From positions 24,345,850-24,409,849 of the forward strand of contig NW_004454180.1 of assembly GCF_000283155.1 (NCBI RefSeq): DNA of 64,000 bases, read 5' to 3'. The translations under genes were made by a program, and so were the position numbers. Under the pieces are notes generated by a model. It was not told the origin of the DNA, did no database searches, and was given only the letters and a program-made list of their open reading frames with translations. This document shows positions 58,232 to 64,000 of this stretch, in pieces (positions within the stretch are counted from its first letter, which is position 1; each line of letters opens with the position of its first letter). The DNA comes from Ceratotherium simum simum (taxonomy: Eukaryota > Chordata > Mammalia > Perissodactyla > Rhinocerotidae).

Positions 58232-59890
58232 ATGTGTAACTTGTTAAGTGTATTTTGTCACAATCGTGATTGCTGCTATGGTAGCCCAGTGGTGTGGGAA
58301 GCACCATTCCCTTGGGGCATGCCCCAGAGTCCTACTCAGGAGTGGCAGTTGAAGTTACACTACAGTTGTCACAAGAAGTCTGTAAGGGGATGTCAGGTGC
58401 ACATTACAATGGATGTAACTTTTCCTAGATGTGCTCTCTTGGGATACAGACTTATGTTTACAATTATAATGCATATTATTGCTGTCTTTTAAAGATATGA
58501 TAACAGGATATAAACTTGACCACAACTACTATTTTTGAAACTTATGATATATGGTTTACGTGTATCAGAGTGAAATCTGAGTTAGCTTTCATAGATAAAA
58601 TACTAGTCGACTTTCCATCTCTTGGTGTTCCTTGGCATGTGGGATTACTGTAATGCTTTTGCAATCAGCTGAAAATTAGAGCATCTAAATCATTTCAGTT
58701 CCACAAAAGGAAGTTAGCTTGAACATACATTAGGGTTTAGAAAGAAGATATTGATCAAGCAGATGGTTAATTGAAATTAATTATTAGATCTTACTTTGTA
58801 GACTTAGTCCTTCGGATTCGGTCTGTGTAGAAATGTCAAGCAGTGTGTATAGTCCCCGTTGGGGTGAACCACAATCAGGGTGGTGTGTGTTTGTTTGCTG
58901 AGCCCTGTCAGAAAGTATAGGAAATTGGAATAAGCGCATAAAATTTCAGGATTTATTTTTTAAATTAATTTTCATTATTTTTGAGTGAAATTGAAATGTG
59001 TACCTCCTGTGCCTTTTTTTTTCCCTTGGAAAATATAATTACTTGGAAGAAGTTCAGATTTCACTCATCAGTCATCTTGTTTTCCTCTTGGATAGTCTTA
59101 CCCTGACTTGGCAATCATTGTAACTCCAAGATTATTCAGTGCAATAGAGAATGTACTAAATAACAAGATCTTTTTTCAGGAACAGAGGATAGTATTTGTC
59201 TTCTTCCTTCTTATATTTCTGCCCCTATTTTTGAAGGTATTGCCACGTCTCTCTGCCTGCATCGTATGAGAACTAGCAAGAGAAACTCTACTGATGTGCA
59301 GTTTTACTAGGTGCTACTTTGGCAAAACTAAGTGGTCAATTTCTTTTGTTTCCTTAATGTGTTTGGACCATTTTGCTAGCTATAAAATGACTGATTAACA
59401 TAATTCTGTGCTCTAATGGTGTTGACATAATAGTATACACAACCATAAAAAATATTTTTATTTAAAACTGTGGAAGTTACACAAAAGGGAAAAAGTATTT
59501 ATAAGAAAGGGATACAAGTGATAGAGCTCCTCAGCCATCACCCACCAAATTTAACCAAAACCAGCATGTTCTGTTCTGAAAGATCCTAATGGCCTTTCAC
59601 ATCACTAATAAGAAAGGTGAAGTCATCTTGATTTTTAGACACACATACAACTGGATGACTGATGCGCTGTATGTAGCTCAGTCATGAAAAAATTTACAGG
59701 TGCCACCTTGTCATGCCCCTTACTCAGTGCTTTTTACATGATAGATTATTTCCTTTTGCTGGTTATTGTACTGTTGTATAGAATGAAAGTTGTACAGTGA
59801 AGTAAGTTATTAAAGCATGTGTAAACATTGTTATATATCTTTTCTCCTAGATGGAGAACTTTGAATAAAATATCTTTGAAATATTGTCTC
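58232..59890 (+). other. C9orf72: C9orf72 3'UTR
   Basis: About 1.65 kb of AT-rich sequence from the stop to just past the AATAAA at 59864. The real cleavage site is not visible from sequence. A TGTAAACA Pumilio-like octamer lies near 59820 and an AU-rich run near 59450-59465; both are weak suggestions. I see no interspersed repeat that I can name in it. Confidence 0.85.
59864..59869 (+). terminator. C9orf72: Poly(A) signal AATAAA of C9orf72
   Basis: A canonical AATAAA about 1.6 kb after the stop, followed within ~40 bases by T/G-rich sequence (TATTGTCTCTTACAG). The position fits the known human transcript end by distance from the stop. Confidence 0.8.
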
Positions 59891-61055
59891 TTACAGTTAT
59901 TTGTTCAGAAAAGCAGTGCTGAGATATTGAAAGACTGACTGGCTTCCTATTCGGCTGATGGTCATGTTATGTCTAAACTATTTTCTTTATTGATTTTCTC
60001 TTTTGAAAGAAAATATATTTAAAGGTTCTATATCATGTGGGAATCTTATGGTTTTTTTTTTTTTAAAAAAAAAAAGACTTTCTGCTTAACTCCTAGCATT
60101 GCATTTTGACTTTTTAATTTATATATTAATATTTCAAGTGTAAGGTAATGCTTGGGTAAATTCTTTTTTTAAAATTCCTGTAATAATAATACCTAATATA
60201 ACCTAAGCTGGAGTTATATCTTCCAGCTATCCAGTACAGGTGTCCAAACTGAAAGTACAGGAAATCTAAACTCTTTAATCTGGAAAACAAATAAGATTGA
60301 CATTTTTACTCCAGGGAAAAAAATTAATTTATAAATATAACAGTTGAATTGAAAGGTTTCTTTAAAAGAAGATTGATTCATTGCATTGCTAAGATTCTCA
60401 AGGAAAAAAACAAAACTTCATATAATGCTGTAAATTAAAATGAGACAGTTACTTCTATGGTCTGTTTCTGTAATGCTGAAAGTTAATCAGGAGATGGTGT
60501 TACTCTTATCTAACACTGTTTTGGTTTTGATGTGGAATTGCACAGATTGGTATTTCTCCTATGATCTGCAAGGTATAGCTTAAAGTACCAAAAACAGTTA
60601 ACCACCCGCACTTAACACACACGGCCCACTGGACTTTCTCACAACACTACGAGGCAGGGGTATTATTTCCATTTTACAGATTAGGAAACTAAGGTTGAAA
60701 GAAGTGTAATACACAGCCCATGGTCACTCACTAGTTAAGGTAGATTTCATCCCAGACAGTTACAGCAGCTGCTATGCGATGCAGCACCCAGCACAGTTCC
60801 TCCATGTGGCAGGTACTCGATGCTGTGGAGTTGAAGGGCAGGGAAGGAAGCAAGTATTGTGGCCTACTAGCACTCTCCAGTGCCCAAGTGTGATTCCCCG
60901 CTATGCTCCTTGGAGGAGTTACTTAACCTCCTGGAGGCTCATTTTTTAAATATTTGAAATATTTGAAATGAGGGCATGATGATACCTCACAATTGGTAAG
61001 AGGATTTAGTGAGACAGTATAAGGTGCTTAGCTCAGTATCTGACTAGTGCTTCAT
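59891..61055. other. Downstream flank of C9orf72 with MIR fragments
   Basis: About 60610-60745 resembles an antisense MIR (CTCACAACACTACGAGGCAG, CCATTTTACAGATTAGGAAA). About 60895-61050 resembles a sense MIR (GGAGTTACTTAACCTCCTGG, AGGTGCTTAGCTCAGTATC). A T11/A12 inverted stretch lies at 60051-60075. No gene is seen. Confidence 0.55.
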
Positions 61056-61059
61056 ACCT

Positions 61060-62335
61060 GCTTTTTCATCTAGTCTGACAATCACTACCTTTTAATTGGG
61101 GTGTTTAGAACATTTACATTTAATGTGATTATTGATATGGTTAGATTAAATCTATCATGTTGCTGTTTATTTTCTATTTATTCCATTTGTTCTTTGTTCT
61201 TTTTTTTTCTTTTCCACTTTCTTTTGGATTGAGTATTGTTTATGATTCTGTTTTATCTCCTTTGTTGGCTCATTAGTTGTATAACTCTTTGTTATTTCAG
61301 TGATTGCTTTAGGATTACAGTGTACATCTTTAAGTCTATATTCAAGTGATGTGACATATAGTATAAGAACCTTACAATAGTATACTTCCATTTCTCCCTT
61401 CTCACCTTTGTGCTGTCGTGGCCTGACATATTACTTCTACATATGTTATAAGCTCCACAGTTTATTGTTATTATTTTTGTTTAAACAGTCAATTATCTTT
61501 TAAATAAATTTAAATATAAATATTCTAAACACCTCAATTAAAAGCAGAGATTGTCAGATTGGATAAAAAAAGCAGACCCAACTGTATGCTGCCAACAAGA
61601 AACATATCTTAGCAGTAAAGGATAAACAGATTAAAAGGATGGAAAATGATACACCACACTAACACTAACCAAGAGAAAGCAAGGGTGGCTATATTAATAT
61701 CAGACAAAGTAGATGTCAGAGTAAAGACTATTACCAGGGATAAAGATCATTTCATAATGTTAAAGGGGTCGGTTCAGCAAGAGCACGTAACAATCCCAAG
61801 TGCTTGTTTACTTAATAACAGCTTCAAAATACATGAAGCAAAAACTGATAGAACAGTAAAGAGAAATAGACAAATCTACAGTTATAGTTGGAGACTTGAA
61901 GATTCCCCTCTCAGTGTTTGATTGAACAAGAAGACACAAATTTTAGAGCTAGATTGTGCATAGGCTCAATTTGAATGAAGAACTTTCTGGAAAGAAAAAT
62001 CTATATCCAAATCAATAAGGATACAGAAGACTTGAACAAGACTATCAACCAACTTGACATAAGTGACATTTATGGGACACAGCAGTACCTCACAACAGTA
62101 GTTACACATTCTTTTCACAAGCAAGTGGAATGTGTACTAAGATAGACCATATTCTGAGCCATAAAACAAGTCTTGATAAACTTAGAAGGATTCGAGTCGT
62201 ACAAAGTATGCTCTCTGGCCACAATGGAATTAAATTAGAAACGAATATCAGATATTTGGGGAAACCTCAAATACTCGGAAACTAAATAGCACTTTGAAAA
62301 GTTTAGATAATTTCTAAATCATGTGTGTTTAGGGG
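61060..62335 (+). mobile_element. Old L1 ORF2 fragment with inverted 5' part
   Basis: 61060-61480 is antisense ORF2 (CTGACAATCACTACCTTTTA, TTGGGGTGTTTAGAACATTT). 61500-62335 is sense ORF2 (AAACACCTCAATTAAAAGCA, GAGATTGTCAGATTGGATAA, CAACTGTATGCTGCCAACAA, GGGTGGCTATATTAATATCA). The two share about 50-65 bases as an inverted repeat at their inner L1 coordinates, as left by twin priming. All frames are broken. Confidence 0.65.
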
Positions 62336-62384
62336 ACAAGAGGAAATGGATTGGCGAGCAGAAAAGGAGGTATCAGAATCTCAT

Positions 62385-63544
62385 GGAACACTGAAAACTA
62401 TAAAACATGGTTGAAGGAAATTGAAGAAGACACAAAGAAATGGAAAGATATTCCGTGCTCTTGGATTGGAAGAATTAACATAGTCAAAATGTCCATACTT
62501 CCTAAAGCAATCTAGAGATTCAGTGCAATCCCTATCAAATGTCCAACAACATTTTTCACAGAAATAGAACAAAGAATCCTAAAATTTATATGGAACAACA
62601 AAAGACCCCAAATAGCCAAAGGAATCCTGAGAAAAAAGAACAAAGCTGGAGGTATCACACTCCCTGATTCCAAAATATACTACAAAGCTATAGTGATCAA
62701 AACAGCATGGTACTGGCACAAGAACAGACACGCAGATCAATGGAACAGAATCGAGAGCCCAGAAATAAACCCATACATCTATGGACAGCTAATTTTCAAC
62801 ATGGGAGCCAAGAACATACAATGGAGAAAGGAAAGTCTCTTCGATAAATGGTGTTGGGAAAACTGGACAGCCACATGCAAAAGAATGAAAGTAGACCATT
62901 ATCTTTCACCATACACAAAAATTAACTCAAAATGGATTAAAGACTTGAATGTAAGACCTGAAACCATGAAACTTCTAGAAGAAAACAGGCAGTACGCTCT
63001 TCGACATCAGTCTTAGCACCATATTTTCAAATACCATGTCTGAACAGGTAAGGGAAACAATAGAAAAAATAAACAAATGGGACTACATCAAACTAAAAAG
63101 CTTCTGTACAGCAAAGGAAACCATCAACAAAATGAAAAGACAACCTAACAACTGGAAGAAGATATTTGCAAACCATATATCTTATAAAGGGTTAATCTCC
63201 AAAATATATAAAGAATTCATACATCTCAACAACAAAAAAGCTTAATAACCCAGTTAAAAAATGGGCAAAAGGTCTGAAATAGACATTTTTCCAAAGAAGA
63301 TACACAGATGGCCAACAGGTACATGAAAAGATGTTCAACATCACTACTTATGAGGGAAATGCAAATCAAAACTACAGTGAGATATCACCTCACACCCATC
63401 AGAATGACTATAATTAACAAGACAAGAAATAACAAGTTTTGGAGAGAATGTGGAGAAAAGGGAACTCGTACACTGCTGGTCTGAATGCAAACTGGTACAG
63501 CCACTATGGAAAACAGTATGGAGATTCCTCAAAAAATTAATAGA
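62385..63544 (+). mobile_element. Younger L1, ORF2 C-terminal part, 5' of an ERE insertion
   Basis: It starts near ACACTGAAAACTATAAAACA. The frame at 62693-63016 reads [20 protein letters not shown] and on to LDKW-type ORF2p motifs; after a stop and frame change it resumes at 63036-63245 ([20 protein letters not shown]). The piece is well preserved but interrupted, so it is a 5'-truncated pseudogene copy. It resumes after the ERE at 63791. Confidence 0.88.
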
Positions 63545-63790
63545 GGGGCCAGACAGGTGGTGCAAGCGGTTAAGTGTGCACACTCCGCTGAGGCGGCCCG
63601 GGGTTCGCCGGTTCGGATCCCGGGCGCACACCGACGCACCGCTTGGCAAGCCATGCTGTGGCGGCATCCCATGTAAAGTAGAGGAAGATGGGCATGGATG
63701 TTAGCCTGGGGCCAGTCTTCCTCAGCAAAAAAAGAGGAGGATTGGCAGATGTTAGCTCAGGGCTGATCTTCCTCACAAAAAAAAAAAAAA
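63545..63790 (+). mobile_element. ERE SINE inserted in the L1
   Basis: The head GGGGCCAGACAGGTGGTGCA, B box GGTTCGGATCCC, AAGCCATGCTGTGGCGGCAT, two ATGTTAGC modules and an A-run of about 14. The L1 bases AAAAAATTAATAGA at 63531-63544 recur after the A tail at 63784-63798, so the target was duplicated on insertion. The element is close to the consensus and younger than its host L1. Confidence 0.93.
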
Positions 63791-64000
63791 TTAATAGAAC
63801 TACCATACGATCCAGCTATTCCACTGCTGGGTATTTATCTAAAGAAAATGAAAACACTAATGCATAAAGATGATATGCCACCCCTATGTTCACTGTGGCA
63901 TTATTCACAATACTCAAGACTTGGAAAGAACCTAAGTGCCCATCAAGGGACGAATGGATAAAGAAGATGTGATATATATACACAATGGAATACTACTCAG
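63791..64000 (+). mobile_element. Younger L1 continued, cut by the window end
   Basis: CTACCATACGATCCAGCTAT, TCCACTGCTGGGTATTTATC and ACACAATGGAATACTACTCA continue the L1 ORF2 C-terminus exactly where it stopped before the ERE. Confidence 0.88.

Noticed and set aside
62693..63245. Open frames resembling a reverse transcriptase-linked protein
   Set aside because: They are C-terminal pieces of L1 ORF2 broken by a stop and a frame change. They are annotated as repeat, not as a gene.
60000..64000. Expected downstream neighbours of C9orf72 in human (IFNK, MOB3B)
   Set aside because: I looked for an interferon-like or MOB-like frame after the gene and saw only repeats. They presumably lie beyond the window.

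Overview
This is a 64 kb piece of a mammalian nuclear genome holding one protein-coding gene, the ortholog of C9orf72, on the + strand. The gene has a CpG-island promoter, two alternative non-coding first exons, ten coding exons and a 3'UTR ending at a canonical AATAAA. The ten coding exons join without a frameshift into 1446 nt (481 codons plus stop), the length known for the human long isoform, and every coding intron is GT-AG. The source looks like a horse or another equid/perissodactyl: at least eight SINEs of the tRNA-derived equine repetitive element (ERE) type are scattered through the window, several with clear target-site duplications.

Layout. 1-36.6 kb is intergenic DNA upstream of the promoter. 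I find no supportable gene there, only interspersed repeats: EREs, MIRs, L2-like tails, old and younger LINE-1 fragments, MLT1-type LTRs and small DNA transposons, separated by sequence I cannot assign. 36.64-37.66 kb is the CpG island with exons 1a and 1b. 37.2-41.67 kb is intron 1. 41.67-58.23 kb holds exon 2 to the stop codon. 58.23-59.89 kb is the 3'UTR. 60-64 kb is intergenic and dominated by LINE-1; the last L1 is interrupted by an ERE and runs off the window end.

C9orf72 is a longin/DENN-fold protein that works with SMCR8 and WDR41 in a GTPase-activating complex linked to autophagy, lysosomes and membrane traffic. Points of interest are: no GGGGCC tract where the human disease repeat sits; a stop codon overlapping the exon 5 splice donor, which encodes the 222-residue short isoform; tiny upstream ORFs, one ending in a TGATG overlap with the main start; and inverted EREs flanking exons 4-9. 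I found no bacterial-type system, CRISPR array, RNA gene or evidently new multi-gene system. Repeat family names come from recalled consensus sequences, not a database run, and repeat boundaries are approximate unless a target-site duplication is given.
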